DNA of 37,854 nucleotides, taken from assembly GCA_001767495.1 (NCBI GenBank), contig MELA01000146.1:5122-42975 (forward strand), in the 5' to 3' direction. Position 1 is the first letter of the stretch. Each line of letters opens with the position of its first letter. Shown here piece after piece: positions 1 to 9,005 of this stretch. The notes under the pieces are model-generated. The model had not been told where the DNA came from. It searched no databases and worked only from the letters and a program-made list of their open reading frames with translations. The DNA is from Acidobacteria bacterium RIFCSPLOWO2_12_FULL_65_11. GTDB taxonomy: Bacteria > Acidobacteriota > Vicinamibacteria > Vicinamibacterales > CAVVIG01. Position numbers and translations under genes: made by a program.

Positions 1-572
1 TCGACGTCGGCGAACCCGATCTCGCGCAGCCAGCGCATCTGGCTGTGGACGTCCAGCAGTTTGTTTGACAGATCCTCTTCCGCCGCGGTGATGCCCGTGG
101 CCTGAAGGAACCGCTCGTGCCCGTAGGCCGAAGTCGAGGCGACATGCTCCAAGTTGCAGAACACGCCGCCAGGCGCCAGAAGAGCCCAGACCTCCTCATA
201 CAGCCGCCGCTTGCGCTCGTGGTCCAGATGGTGGATCGCAAAGCTCGACACGACGAGGTCGAATGTGCCGAGAGGTGGCAGCTCAGCTTCGAGATTGTGG
301 TCGACGACTTCGACATCCGACCTGGAGGCGAACCGGGATTTCAGTTGTTGAAGCATGAGGGGCGAGAAATCCAGGGCCACGCCCCGCGCCTGCGGCCTGG
401 CGTGCAGCACCAGGTCCAACAACCGCCCGTCACCCGAGCCCAGGTCGAGAACGCGACGGACGTTTAGAGGAATCTCATCGAGTAACGCCGCCTCGCCGGC
501 CGAACGATGCGGGAGGCTGTCGGCTCGCTCGAGGTATGCCGAGGCGTGGTCCGCTGATTGCCACTCGCTCAT
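1..572 (-). CDS. Class I SAM-dependent methyltransferase (3' end outside window)
   Basis: The reverse strand is open from an ATG at 572 to the left edge, giving 190 visible residues with no stop. The translation begins MSEWQSADHASAYLERAD. Residues about 42-51 read VLDLGSGDGR, the glycine-rich SAM-binding motif I of Rossmann-type methyltransferases. VALDF follows about 20 residues later as the acidic motif II position, then FDLVVSSFAIHHLDHERK as motif IV and LAPGGVFCNLEH as motif V/VI. The methyl acceptor cannot be read from the sequence. The gene starts 13 bases after the stop of the three-repeat secreted protein on the same strand, so the two are probably cotranscribed. The C-terminus is missing only because the window ends. 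Confidence 0.9.
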   Translation of the reverse strand, partial: MSEWQSADHASAYLERADSLPHRSAGEAALLDEIPLNVRRVLDLGSGDGRLLDLVLHARPQARGVALDFSPLMLQQLKSRFASRSDVEVVDHNLEAELPPLGTFDLVVSSFAIHHLDHERKRRLYEEVWALLAPGGVFCNLEHVASTSAYGHERFLQATGITAAEEDLSNKLLDVHSQMRWLREIGFADV

Positions 573-585
573 CAAGCGTCTCGCG

Positions 586-1173
586 TCATGGCGTCCTGGC
601 CCGCCTGGTGATGGCGACGAGCTCCTTGCCGCCGATCGCCGTTTTCGAGACCGTCATGCCGACCATCTGATACCCGGCCGATCCCACCTCGAGCAGCTCC
701 TTCTGCAGCGTGCCGGTCTTCGAGGTCGCCACCAGCTTGTACTCGAACGCCTGGATGGGCGCGTCCTTGTCGCGCTCGAGGATGCACACCACTTCGTCGC
801 CCCCGAAGACGGACTTGAACACGGTCTGGCCGCGATACTCGAAGCCTGCATCCGCCGCCTCCTGCAGCTCCTTCTGCATCGTCGAGGTCTTCGACGTGGC
901 GAGCAGCTCGTACGCGTACCGGCCTCTCGAGGCGCCGGACCGCGATATCACCGCCACGACTTCGTTGCCGCCGAAGGCGGTGTCGCCGCCCATGACGGCC
1001 TGAAACCGGAAGCCGGCCTCCGCCGCCTCATTGAGCTCTTTCTCCATCGTCGACGTCTTGCTTGTTGCGAGGACGCGGAACTCGACAGCGGCGCTCGTCT
1101 GCGCGTGAGCGGCCGGCCGCCACAGACCGAGCGCCACGACGGCCATAATTACGGATGGGACGTGGGTGCGCAT
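586..1173 (-). CDS. Secreted protein of three tandem DUF4177-like repeats
   Basis: This 195-residue protein has an N-terminal signal sequence (MRTHVPSVIMAVVALGLW, then AHAQ as a plausible cleavage site). The rest is three consecutive repeats of about 50 residues. Each opens with an aromatic-rich strand and LxATSKT, continues KEL-x-E-x3-AG-(F/Y), and ends GG-(N/D/K)-E-(V/L)-V-x-I with basic residues. The KEL-NE-AG pattern resembles the small DUF4177 domain, but that match is from memory. The start is secure: a perfect AAGGAGG lies at about 1181-1187. It is divergent from the amidohydrolase at 1284 and probably cotranscribed with the downstream methyltransferase. No catalytic motif is visible; a structural or ligand-binding role is a guess. 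Confidence 0.85.
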   Translation of the reverse strand: MRTHVPSVIMAVVALGLWRPAAHAQTSAAVEFRVLATSKTSTMEKELNEAAEAGFRFQAVMGGDTAFGGNEVVAVISRSGASRGRYAYELLATSKTSTMQKELQEAADAGFEYRGQTVFKSVFGGDEVVCILERDKDAPIQAFEYKLVATSKTGTLQKELLEVGSAGYQMVGMTVSKTAIGGKELVAITRRARTP

Positions 1174-1283
1174 CGTTCAACCTCCTTGTCGAAGCTGCAT
1201 TCGCATCATTATTACTCCAGCCGTTGTCAGCGGTCGCGCATCGCGCTACAGTGCAGTCTTCCAATCATCCTTTGGAGGCTTCG

Positions 1284-2579
1284 ATGCACCACGTCAAGAC
1301 GCGATTCCGCCACGTCGTTCCTGTCGCCGGACTCCTTGGCCTCTTGGTTGTCTCGGCATTTTCCGCTCTGGCTCGCGGCCAGGCGCCGGCAGCGACCGGC
1401 GTCACGGTATTTGAAGGCGCACGGCTCATCGTGGGCGACGGACGCGCGCCCATCGAGAACGCCACGTTCACCGTATCGGGCACTCGCGTCCTTCAAGTCG
1501 GCAGGGCTGGTGATGTGCGCGTGCCGGCGGGCGCCGCTCGCGTCAACCTGGCCGGCAAGACCGTGATGCCCGCCATCATCGACACCCACACGCACCTCAG
1601 TCAGACCCAAGAGGCACTCACCGAGGACCTGCGGCGCCGCGCGTTCTACGGCGTGGGCGCCGCCATGAGTATGGGCCAGGACAGGGGCGAGCTGCCATTT
1701 CAGATGCGGGCCGCGACGCCGCCCGGTGGGGCGCGGTTCTTCACGGCGGGGCGCGGGATCACGATGCCCGAGCCGGGGCGCTCGGACGTGCCGTACTGGA
1801 TTACCACTGAGGCAGAGGCCCGGAAGGCCGTCGAGGAACTCGCCGCCCTGAAGGTGGACTTGGTCAAGATCTGGGTCGACGACCGCAACGGCATGTACAT
1901 GAAGCTGACCCCAGCCCTCTATGGCGCGATCGTCGACGAGGCGCACCGCCGCGGGCTCCGCGTCACGGCTCACATCTTCACGCTCGAGGATGCCAAAGGG
2001 CTGCTGCGTGCAGGAGTCGACGCATTCGCGCACGGCGTACGGGATAAGGAGATTGACGATGAGGGCCTTGCGCTGTTTAGGGCGCGTCCGAACGTAGTCG
2101 TCGTGCCAAACCTGCCGGATCGGGGCGTGGCGACCAGTCTCAGCTGGCTGAGCGAGAGCATTCCCGCTCCGGAGCTGCAGCGCCTTCAGGAGGCCGCCAC
2201 CGATCGGCCGGCGGTGCAGGCCACCTTCGCGATCCAGGCGCGCAACTTGGCGAAGCTGCATGCAGCCGGCGTGCGCATCGCTTTCGGCACCGACGGCAAC
2301 ACGCCCTGGGCGCCGCACGTCGAGATGGCCGACATGGTGGCGGCCGGGATGACGCCGATGCAGGTCATCGTGGCCGCTACCCGCAATTCCGCCGACTTGC
2401 TGAAGCTCGCCGACGCGGGCACGCTCGAAGCGGGCAAGAGCGGGGACTTCATCGTTCTCGATGCGAACCCGCTCGACGACATCACCAACACGCGCCGCAT
2501 CGCGTCGGTGTATCTCCGCGGAGCGGCCGTGGACCGCGCGAGGTTCAAGGTGGGCCAGACTGGCCAGACCACTCGGTGA
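1284..2579 (+). CDS. Secreted amidohydrolase family protein
   Basis: This 431-residue metal-dependent hydrolase of the amidohydrolase superfamily (imidazolonepropionase/prolidase-like branch) should act in the periplasm. A signal peptide is visible (VVPVAGLLGLLVVSAFSALARGQA). Then come the N-terminal beta-sandwich entry (VFEGARLIVGDGRAPIENA), the first metal site IIDTHTHLS, a Lys in VDLVKIWVDD that may be carbamylated, His in VTAHIFT and AFAHGVRD, and the catalytic Asp in IAFGTDG. The C-terminal sandwich ends in GDFIVLDANPLDDI. The ATG at 1284 is chosen because TTTGGAGG sits just before it and it starts the signal peptide; an earlier in-frame start would add sequence with no signal character. 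The substrate cannot be told. Confidence 0.92.
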   Translation: MHHVKTRFRHVVPVAGLLGLLVVSAFSALARGQAPAATGVTVFEGARLIVGDGRAPIENATFTVSGTRVLQVGRAGDVRVPAGAARVNLAGKTVMPAIIDTHTHLSQTQEALTEDLRRRAFYGVGAAMSMGQDRGELPFQMRAATPPGGARFFTAGRGITMPEPGRSDVPYWITTEAEARKAVEELAALKVDLVKIWVDDRNGMYMKLTPALYGAIVDEAHRRGLRVTAHIFTLEDAKGLLRAGVDAFAHGVRDKEIDDEGLALFRARPNVVVVPNLPDRGVATSLSWLSESIPAPELQRLQEAATDRPAVQATFAIQARNLAKLHAAGVRIAFGTDGNTPWAPHVEMADMVAAGMTPMQVIVAATRNSADLLKLADAGTLEAGKSGDFIVLDANPLDDITNTRRIASVYLRGAAVDRARFKVGQTGQTTR

Positions 2580-2621
2580 AGCGGTCTATAATGCCTCGAC
2601 GCTGCTGGAAGGTGAGAACCA

Positions 2622-3374
2622 ATGGGCCGATGGCTTCGACTGGTGGTCGTCGTTCTGCTCGCCGGGGTGACGGCTGCGTCGGCTCAGTCTGGTGGTTTCC
2701 TCGGTCCGCACCGGACCGACATCGAATACGACGGTCGTTTTACGTTCTTGCGCCTGCGCTGGGGCGGGGGCAGAGGGTCGTTGGGGTTCCGGGGCATGAA
2801 CAACGCCTGGAATCACGACTACCCGCGCGCCGAGCAGCACCTCGCCCTGCTGCTCAAAGAGATCACCTACATCGACGCGCGCACCGACGGCAGCCGGATT
2901 CTCTCGCTCGACGATCCGGAGCTCTTCAGGTATCCGATCGCCTACATGTGGGAGCCGGGCTTCTGGGAGCTGACCGATCGCGAAGCTGAGAAGTTCCGCG
3001 AGTACCTGCTCAAGGGCGGCTTTGCGATCTTCGACGACTTCGACCACGAGCACCTGTACAACCTCGAGGCGAACATGCTCCGCGTCCTGCCGGGCGCACG
3101 GTTCTTCGAGCTGGACGAATCCAACCAGGTGTTTGACGCGTTCTTTCGCATGAAGACCATCTACTTTCCCGATCCGCGGATCGGTATCAGGCCCACCTAT
3201 TACGGCATCTACGAGGACAACGACCCCACCAGGCGGCTGATGGTGATCGCCAATCACAACGCCGACGTGGCCGAGTACTGGGAGTGGTCGGGCACGAGCC
3301 TGCTGCCCGTCGACGATTCGAACGAGGCCTACAAGCTCGGCATCAACTACATGATCTACGGACTGACGCACTAG
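2622..3374 (+). CDS. DUF4159 domain secreted protein
   Basis: The 250-residue protein has a signal peptide (LRLVVVVLLAGVTAASAQ) and then a DUF4159-type body: FLRLRWGGG near the N-terminus, HDYPRAEQHL, DDPELFRYPIAYMWEPGFWELT, a KGGFAIFDDFDHEH segment and a C-terminal YKLGINYMIYGLTH. The family has a class I glutamine amidotransferase-like fold in related proteins and is often found near MoxR/vWA gene sets, none of which is present here. GGAAGGTGAG just upstream supports the ATG at 2622. The gene follows the amidohydrolase by 42 bases on the same strand. The molecular function of the family is unknown. Confidence 0.88.
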   Translation: MGRWLRLVVVVLLAGVTAASAQSGGFLGPHRTDIEYDGRFTFLRLRWGGGRGSLGFRGMNNAWNHDYPRAEQHLALLLKEITYIDARTDGSRILSLDDPELFRYPIAYMWEPGFWELTDREAEKFREYLLKGGFAIFDDFDHEHLYNLEANMLRVLPGARFFELDESNQVFDAFFRMKTIYFPDPRIGIRPTYYGIYEDNDPTRRLMVIANHNADVAEYWEWSGTSLLPVDDSNEAYKLGINYMIYGLTH

Positions 3375-3409
3375 GAATCGGGATTTGGGATTCGGGATTT
3401 GGGGTTCGT
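3375..3409 (+). repeat. Five tandem heptamer repeats
   Basis: Directly after the TAG of the DUF4159 gene there are five 7-base units: GAATCGG, GATTTGG, GATTCGG, GATTTGG and GGTTCGT. The period is exact and the units differ by one to three bases. They sit just before a broken kinase start, which may mark a slippage- or recombination-prone junction. Confidence 0.75.
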
Positions 3410-3412
3410 GAG

Positions 3413-3490
3413 ATGGCGCTGACAGCGGGGACACGGCTGGGATCGTACGAAGTCGTCGCCATGCTGGGTGCCGGCGGGATGAGCGCCCGC
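3413..3490 (+). pseudogene. Duplicated 5' fragment of the Ser/Thr kinase gene
   Basis: An ATG at 3413 opens a reading frame MALTAGTRLGSYEVVAML followed by GAGGM. This is nearly identical to the start of the kinase at 3610 (MALSAGTRLGPYEIIAML, then GAGGM). Similarity ends abruptly after the first glycine-loop residues; what follows (SARGHAEPRPCEAEARHRR) has no kinase character. It is therefore a broken copy of about 78 bases and not a gene. The spacer up to 3609 carries a GC-rich palindromic stretch that also occurs at 10973-10989. The two copies differ at several bases, so the duplication is not very recent, or the fragment comes from a different paralogue. Confidence 0.85.
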
Positions 3491-3546
3491 GGCCATGCCG
3501 AGCCGAGGCCGTGTGAAGCCGAGGCGAGGCATCGGCGTTGTTGGCC

Positions 3547-3563
3547 GCGGGGGTGGGGCCCCG
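3547..3563 (+). repeat. 17-bp dispersed GC-rich element, copy 1
   Basis: The 17-mer GCGGGGGTGGGGCCCCG occurs here and, as its exact reverse complement, at 10973-10989. Both copies lie in non-coding gaps. The 3' part (GGGGCCCC) is self-complementary. Confidence 0.6.
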
Positions 3564-3609
3564 CGGCCAGTGAAAAGACGTTGACCCCGAGCCCGTCCCG
3601 GTGCGACCG

Positions 3610-4825
<1,216 letters not shown>

Positions 4826-4835
4826 CGCAGCCGAA

Positions 4836-4860
4836 GGTCCGGCTGAAGCCGGACACTACG
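4836..4860 (+). repeat. Palindromic repeat, GG version, plus orientation
   Basis: A full copy of the stem GTCCGGCTGAAGCCGGAC with the ACTACG tail lies between the kinase pseudogene and the convergent amino acid permease. It is followed by a run of related CGACTG and CGACTGC units at about 4877-4895. It could form a bidirectional hairpin between convergent genes. Confidence 0.85.
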
Positions 4861-4895
4861 TACGACATAACGTCACCGCGACTGTCGACTGCCGA

Positions 4896-6395
4896 CTACC
4901 CTCCTTGATGGCGCAGTCGGCTGTGCCGGTATCCGTAAGCGAGGTACAGCACGAGCCCGAGCAGCAACCAGATCCCGAACCGCTCCCACGCCGTCCTCGG
5001 CAGTCCCTGCATGATGAACAGGCAGCCGGCCGCAGACAGCACGCACACCGGCCAGACAAACGGCACCTTGAACGGCCGCGGACGCTCCGGCTCCTTGACG
5101 CGCAGCACCAGGACGCCAATGCTCACGAGCATGAAGGCGAACAGCGTCCCGATGTTGGTCAGGTCGTAGGTCTCCGCCGCATCGCCGACGAGCGCCCACG
5201 CCGCCACGAACACACCGGTCAGTAACGTCGTCGTCGACGGGATGCGCGTGCGCGGGTGGATCCGGGCCGCCCACTGCGGCAGCAGGCCGTCGCGCGCCAT
5301 CGCGAAGAAGATGCGCGGCTGCCCGTACTGGAACACGAGCAGCACGGCCGACATCGATACGACCGCGCCCAAGGCGACGAGCCAGCCCACGGTTCTGAAG
5401 CCCGCCAGCTCGAGCGCGCGCGCCAGCGGATCCGCGACCGCCAGTTCCTGGTACGGCACCATGCCGGTCAGCACGATGCCGACGATGACGTAGATGACGG
5501 TGCAGATGGCGAGGCCGCCGAGGATGCCGATCGGCAGATTGCGCTGTGGGTTCTTCGTCTCTTCGGCCGCGGTCGAGATCGCATCGAAGCCGATGTAGGC
5601 GAAGAAGACGATGGCCGCACCTTGATGGATGCCCGTGAAGCCGTTCGGCGCAAATGGTGTGTAGTTCGCCGCGCTGAGGTGGGTCGCGCCGACGCCGACG
5701 AACAACGTGAGCGCGACGAGCTTGATCGCGACCATGACGTTGTTGACCCTGGCGGTCTCGCGCGCGCCGCGCAGCAGCAGCCAGGTGATGAGCATCACGA
5801 TGCTGAAGGCCGGCACGTGGACCAGGATCGGAATGCCGGCGATTCGAGGCGCGGTGTCGATCAGCCCCCGAATCTGCGGGTCGGCGCTGAGCAACGCCGT
5901 TCGATAGCCGGTCGTGAGCCACGCTGGAAGCCGGGTGCCGAACCCGCGCAGCAGCGTGTTGAAGTAGTCGCCCCACGAGATGGCCACGGCGACGTTGCCG
6001 ACGGCGTACTCGAGAATGAGGTCCCATCCGATGATCCACGCGACGAGCTCGCCAAGCGTGGCGTACGAGTAGGCGTAGGCGCTGCCGGCCTGCGGAATCA
6101 TCGCCGCAAGCTCCGCGTAGCAGAGCGCCGCCAGCGCGCAGGCGGCGCCGAGCAGGATGAAGGAAAAAATGAGCGCCGGTCCGGCGCCCATCCGGATCAC
6201 CTCGCCGTTCGGCCCGACCTGACCGGCCGCCGCGGTGCCGATGGCGCCGAAGATGCCGGCGCCAATCACGGCGCCAATCGCCAGCATGATGAGGTCGCCC
6301 GCCCCGAGCGTTCGCCTCAATCCGCCCGCGCCGTCTACATCCTGGATGTCATCCACAGGGGCCGCGATGGGTTTTCGCCGGAAGAGCTGCGACAT
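4896..6395 (-). CDS. APC-superfamily amino acid permease (cationic amino acid transporter type)
   Basis: This 499-residue inner-membrane protein has about 12-14 hydrophobic segments. The APC signature is clear: LGAGDLIMLAIGAVIGAGIF (TM1 with the GxGIF-type unwound helix), CYAELAAMIPQAGSAYAYSY in TM3, and FFAYIGFDAISTAAEETKNPQRNLP, which is typical of the CAT branch. The C-terminus has the extra helices and short basic tail of CAT-type bacterial permeases (YGYRHSRLRHQGG). It should import amino acids by proton coupling or exchange; the substrate cannot be assigned. It stands alone between repeat-rich gaps. The start MSQLFRRK at 6395 is the only reasonable one. Confidence 0.92.
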   Translation of the reverse strand: MSQLFRRKPIAAPVDDIQDVDGAGGLRRTLGAGDLIMLAIGAVIGAGIFGAIGTAAAGQVGPNGEVIRMGAGPALIFSFILLGAACALAALCYAELAAMIPQAGSAYAYSYATLGELVAWIIGWDLILEYAVGNVAVAISWGDYFNTLLRGFGTRLPAWLTTGYRTALLSADPQIRGLIDTAPRIAGIPILVHVPAFSIVMLITWLLLRGARETARVNNVMVAIKLVALTLFVGVGATHLSAANYTPFAPNGFTGIHQGAAIVFFAYIGFDAISTAAEETKNPQRNLPIGILGGLAICTVIYVIVGIVLTGMVPYQELAVADPLARALELAGFRTVGWLVALGAVVSMSAVLLVFQYGQPRIFFAMARDGLLPQWAARIHPRTRIPSTTTLLTGVFVAAWALVGDAAETYDLTNIGTLFAFMLVSIGVLVLRVKEPERPRPFKVPFVWPVCVLSAAGCLFIMQGLPRTAWERFGIWLLLGLVLYLAYGYRHSRLRHQGG

Positions 6396-6424
6396 GAGGG
6401 ACGGATTCTAACCTATGGTCCGAC

Positions 6425-6518
6425 GGTCCGGCTGAAGCCGGACACTACAACCTGTCAACGGTCCGGCTGAAGCCGGACACTACAACTGTCAGATGTAGTG
6501 TCCGCCTTTAGGCGGACC
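6425..6518. repeat. Three palindromic repeat copies (two plus, one minus)
   Basis: The gap upstream of the permease contains two plus copies of the GG version (6425-6449 and 6460-6484) and one minus copy of the GC version (6494-6518, with TTTA in place of TTCA at the loop). The rest of the 6396-6544 gap shows no gene. Pairs of opposite copies facing each other are typical of REP/BIME elements. Confidence 0.9.
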
Positions 6519-6544
6519 GTAACGGGTGTCAAATGTATGTACGG

Positions 6545-7555
6545 TTACAGATTGAGACGGTAGGCGGTGTCGTTCGAGCAGACAACGAGGGCGCCGCGGG
6601 GACCAACGGCGACACCAACGAGGCCCGGACCCGAGAGCACGAGCTCGGGGTCGCCGGCAGCCGGCAGCCGATACAGGCCGCTCGCGCCGGCCAGCGCTTC
6701 GACCACGAGCAGCGAACCGCGCCCGTCGAACGCGATCCCTTGCGGGCGCCCGAATCCTGTGTACCGCGTCGTGACGGTGCCGTCGCGATCGATGCGGTAC
6801 ACCGAATCGTAGGTGGTGAGTGTCGGCGCCGTCACGTACAGCGCCTCGTCGGGTCCCATCGCCACGTGGAACGCCGCCACGCTCGAGGGCAGCGACGCAA
6901 AGATTGTCGCCTGTCCCTTCTGGTCGACACGGAACACGGTGCCCGATCGGTCGCCCACAAACAGCAACCCGTCGTCGTCAAACGCCAGACCGCAGCAGAC
7001 ACCGAGATCGGTCGCAAACGGCTCGACCGACCCATCGTCGGCCACGCGATACACCGTGCCCTCGAACCGGCTGGACACATAGAGGCGGCCGTCGGGGCCG
7101 ATGGCCATCGACGTCGGGTTCACGATGCCCGAGGAGAAGGTCTCGCGCGTGCCGCCGGGCCGCACGCGGAAGATCGACACGGGCACCTGCTGCCCGCGCG
7201 TCCCGCTGAAGGTGACGTAGAGGTTGCCGTCGCGATCGAAGACCGGGTTGTCCACCTGGTGCAGCCCGGTGGCCAGCGGCGCCGCGATGTTGACGAGCGT
7301 GTCCTCCCCGGGCACGCCGTCGATCCGAACCACCGTCGGCCCTCCTTCGAGTCCCGGCGGCACGAGCGCGGCAATCCGCGTGGGAGACGCGTAGACGACC
7401 CGCGCGCGGGCCTCGCCAATCCGCACGCCGGGCAGGGACGGTCCATCGGTCGGAAACCCGGCGCCATCGACCACGATGCGGCCGCCTTCGATCGCCGAAA
7501 CGGGATGAACAGCGGTCACGCGGGGGTAAGACATGGGGGGAGGGCTGCTTCTCAT
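6545..7555 (-). CDS. IPT/TIG plus NHL/SMP-30-like beta-propeller protein
   Basis: The 336-residue product has two parts. Residues about 10-90 form an Ig-like IPT/TIG domain (VTAVHPVSAIEGGRIVVDGA, with IAALVPPGLEGG near its end). Residues about 95-336 form a propeller of NHL/SMP-30 type with repeats such as VFDRDGNLYVTFSG, AIGPDGRLYVSSRFEG, AFDDDGLLFVGDRSG and AFDGRGSLLVVEAL. No signal peptide is evident, and no catalytic residues of gluconolactonase can be named with certainty. Two in-frame starts exist: MRSSPPPM at 7555 and MSYPRV at 7534; neither has a good Shine-Dalgarno. The gene is flanked on both sides by palindromic repeats. The role is probably binding or recognition. Confidence 0.85.
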   Translation of the reverse strand: MRSSPPPMSYPRVTAVHPVSAIEGGRIVVDGAGFPTDGPSLPGVRIGEARARVVYASPTRIAALVPPGLEGGPTVVRIDGVPGEDTLVNIAAPLATGLHQVDNPVFDRDGNLYVTFSGTRGQQVPVSIFRVRPGGTRETFSSGIVNPTSMAIGPDGRLYVSSRFEGTVYRVADDGSVEPFATDLGVCCGLAFDDDGLLFVGDRSGTVFRVDQKGQATIFASLPSSVAAFHVAMGPDEALYVTAPTLTTYDSVYRIDRDGTVTTRYTGFGRPQGIAFDGRGSLLVVEALAGASGLYRLPAAGDPELVLSGPGLVGVAVGPRGALVVCSNDTAYRLNL

Positions 7556-7560
7556 GAACC

Positions 7561-7613
7561 TGTAGTGTCCGCCTTCAGGCGGACTTCAGGTCCGGCTGAA
7601 GCCGGACACTACA
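7561..7613. repeat. Palindromic repeat pair, tails facing outward
   Basis: A minus copy of the GC version (7561-7585) is followed four bases later by a plus copy of the GG version (7589-7613). The pair lies just upstream of the propeller gene start and downstream of the HNH gene. Confidence 0.9.
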
Positions 7614-7650
7614 GTCATGATTCGCCGTAAGCCATGAGCCTGCGAGGAGC

Positions 7651-8184
7651 CTATGTGTCGTCGAGCTCGACGTTCCAGTAGAGGTAGTCGCGCCAGCTTT
7701 CCGGCGCATTCCGAAGCCCGACCGTGATGCGGATGGCCGGCGCCGACTCGGGCCGCTTGGGCGTCCGCGTCAGATGCATGCCCGCTTCGGCGGGCGTCCG
7801 GCCGCCCTTCTTGCGGTTGCAGCTGACGCAGGCGGTGACGATGTTCTCCCAGTCCTTACGGCCTCCGTGGGCAACGGGAATCACGTGGTCGAAAGTCAGA
7901 TCGCTTGTCGCGTACCCGTCGCCGCAGTACTGGCAGCGGTGGTCGTCGCGCGCGTAGATGTTGGCGCGCGAAAAGGGCACGTAGTCGAAGCGCCGTTTGA
8001 TCCTGATGTACCGGAGCAGCCGGATCACCGACGGCAGCTTGAAGGTGATCGACACGCCGTGGATCTCGCGGTCGTACACATCGACGATCTCAACCTTCCC
8101 CTGGCACCAGAGCGTGACGGCCTTCTGCCAGTGGACGATCTTGAGCGGCTCGTACGTCGCGTTGAGAAGCAGCGTCTGTTCCAT
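7651..8184 (-). CDS. HNH endonuclease family protein
   Basis: The 177-residue protein begins MEQTLLLNATYEPLKIVHWQ, the hallmark N-terminus of a widespread bacterial HNH family. The HNH core follows: CQYCG (first zinc pair), LTFDHVIPVAHGG (catalytic DH), WENIVTACVSCNRKKGGRT (Asn and second zinc pair). It is predicted to cut DNA with a beta-beta-alpha metal finger; the natural role of this stand-alone family is not settled. The start at 8184 is preferred over an upstream in-frame start at 8235 because homologues begin at MEQTL-type sequence. It is divergent from the NlpC/P60 gene. Confidence 0.9.
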   Translation of the reverse strand: MEQTLLLNATYEPLKIVHWQKAVTLWCQGKVEIVDVYDREIHGVSITFKLPSVIRLLRYIRIKRRFDYVPFSRANIYARDDHRCQYCGDGYATSDLTFDHVIPVAHGGRKDWENIVTACVSCNRKKGGRTPAEAGMHLTRTPKRPESAPAIRITVGLRNAPESWRDYLYWNVELDDT

Positions 8185-8339
8185 GGGCGTGATGTGCGCG
8201 GGAAGCCGGCACGCCGACCCCCGCATTGTGCCCAACCACTACCAACGTGTCAAGGCGCTGACGCCCTAACTACCATTCAGACGGATGTTTAGCGGCTCAA
8301 CCCTACGGCGGTCCGAGGGTTGGGCCGATAGCACAAGAT

Positions 8340-8897
8340 GTGCAAGGTCGCGCATCGCTGGCCCTTCGCTGGCCCCTGGCCATCGTCCTGACGGTGGCTG
8401 CCGCGATCGCGACCGCGTGCGCGTCGGCGACGGGCACACCTCGGCCCCACACCCCAGCTTCGATCGGAAGACCGGTCGCAGATGCCCCGGCAGAGGAAGC
8501 CGCACCGATGCCCGCGCCTCGGACCTCGAAGTCTTCGCGCGCCATCGTCGACACGGCCATGTCGTTGCGCGGTGTCCGATACCGGGCCGGTGGATCCGAC
8601 CCGAAGGGATTCGATTGCAGCGGCTTCACGCTGTACGTGTTCGGACGGCACGGGATCGACCTGCCACGCAATACCTCCGACCAGTATCACGAGGGGAAGG
8701 CGATCAAGCAGAGCCAGGTCGCCGCAGGCGACCTGCTCTTCTTCAAGACAGTCGGCAGAGAGGTCTCGCACGTGGCCATCTCAATTGGCGCCGGGAACTT
8801 CGTCCATGCGCCGACCTCGAACGGTGTCGTGCGTGTGGAGTCGCTCGACACGACGTACTGGGCGTCCCGCTTCCTCGGCGCGCGACGAGTGAAGTGA
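8340..8897 (+). CDS. NlpC/P60 family lipoprotein peptidase
   Basis: This 185-residue protein uses a GTG start. A hydrophobic signal segment ends at ATACAS, a plausible but weak lipobox, so it may be anchored in a membrane. After a Pro/Ala-rich linker the NlpC/P60 papain-like domain runs from about residue 68: FDCSGFTLYVF holds the catalytic Cys, VSHVAISIG the catalytic His, and FVHAP the third polar residue. GVRYRAGGSDPKG precedes the Cys as in cell-wall endopeptidases that cut D-Glu to diaminopimelate bonds. It acts on peptidoglycan in the envelope. It stands alone, divergent from the HNH gene, with a repeat right after its stop. Confidence 0.92.
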   Translation: MQGRASLALRWPLAIVLTVAAAIATACASATGTPRPHTPASIGRPVADAPAEEAAPMPAPRTSKSSRAIVDTAMSLRGVRYRAGGSDPKGFDCSGFTLYVFGRHGIDLPRNTSDQYHEGKAIKQSQVAAGDLLFFKTVGREVSHVAISIGAGNFVHAPTSNGVVRVESLDTTYWASRFLGARRVK

Positions 8898-8903
8898 CTC
8901 GAC

Positions 8904-9005
8904 GGTCCGCCTAAAGGCGGACACTACACATGACCGCCGACTGTCGACTGTCGACTTCACACGTCCCTCGCTTTCGCAAACGTAGTGTCCGCCTTCAGGC
9001 GGACG
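8904..9005. repeat. Convergent palindromic repeat pair; minus copy overlaps the aldolase 3' end
   Basis: A plus GC-version copy (8904-8928) and a minus GC-version copy (8981-9005) face each other across about 50 bases that also contain short CGACTGT units. The minus copy supplies the last codons and the TGA stop (8995-8997) of the aldolase gene. Confidence 0.9.

Noticed and set aside
117-1566. Long plus-strand frames opposite the methyltransferase and three-repeat genes
   Set aside because: They are Arg/His-rich antisense shadows. The minus strand has recognisable motifs (SAM motif I, tandem repeats, signal peptide) and good ribosome sites.
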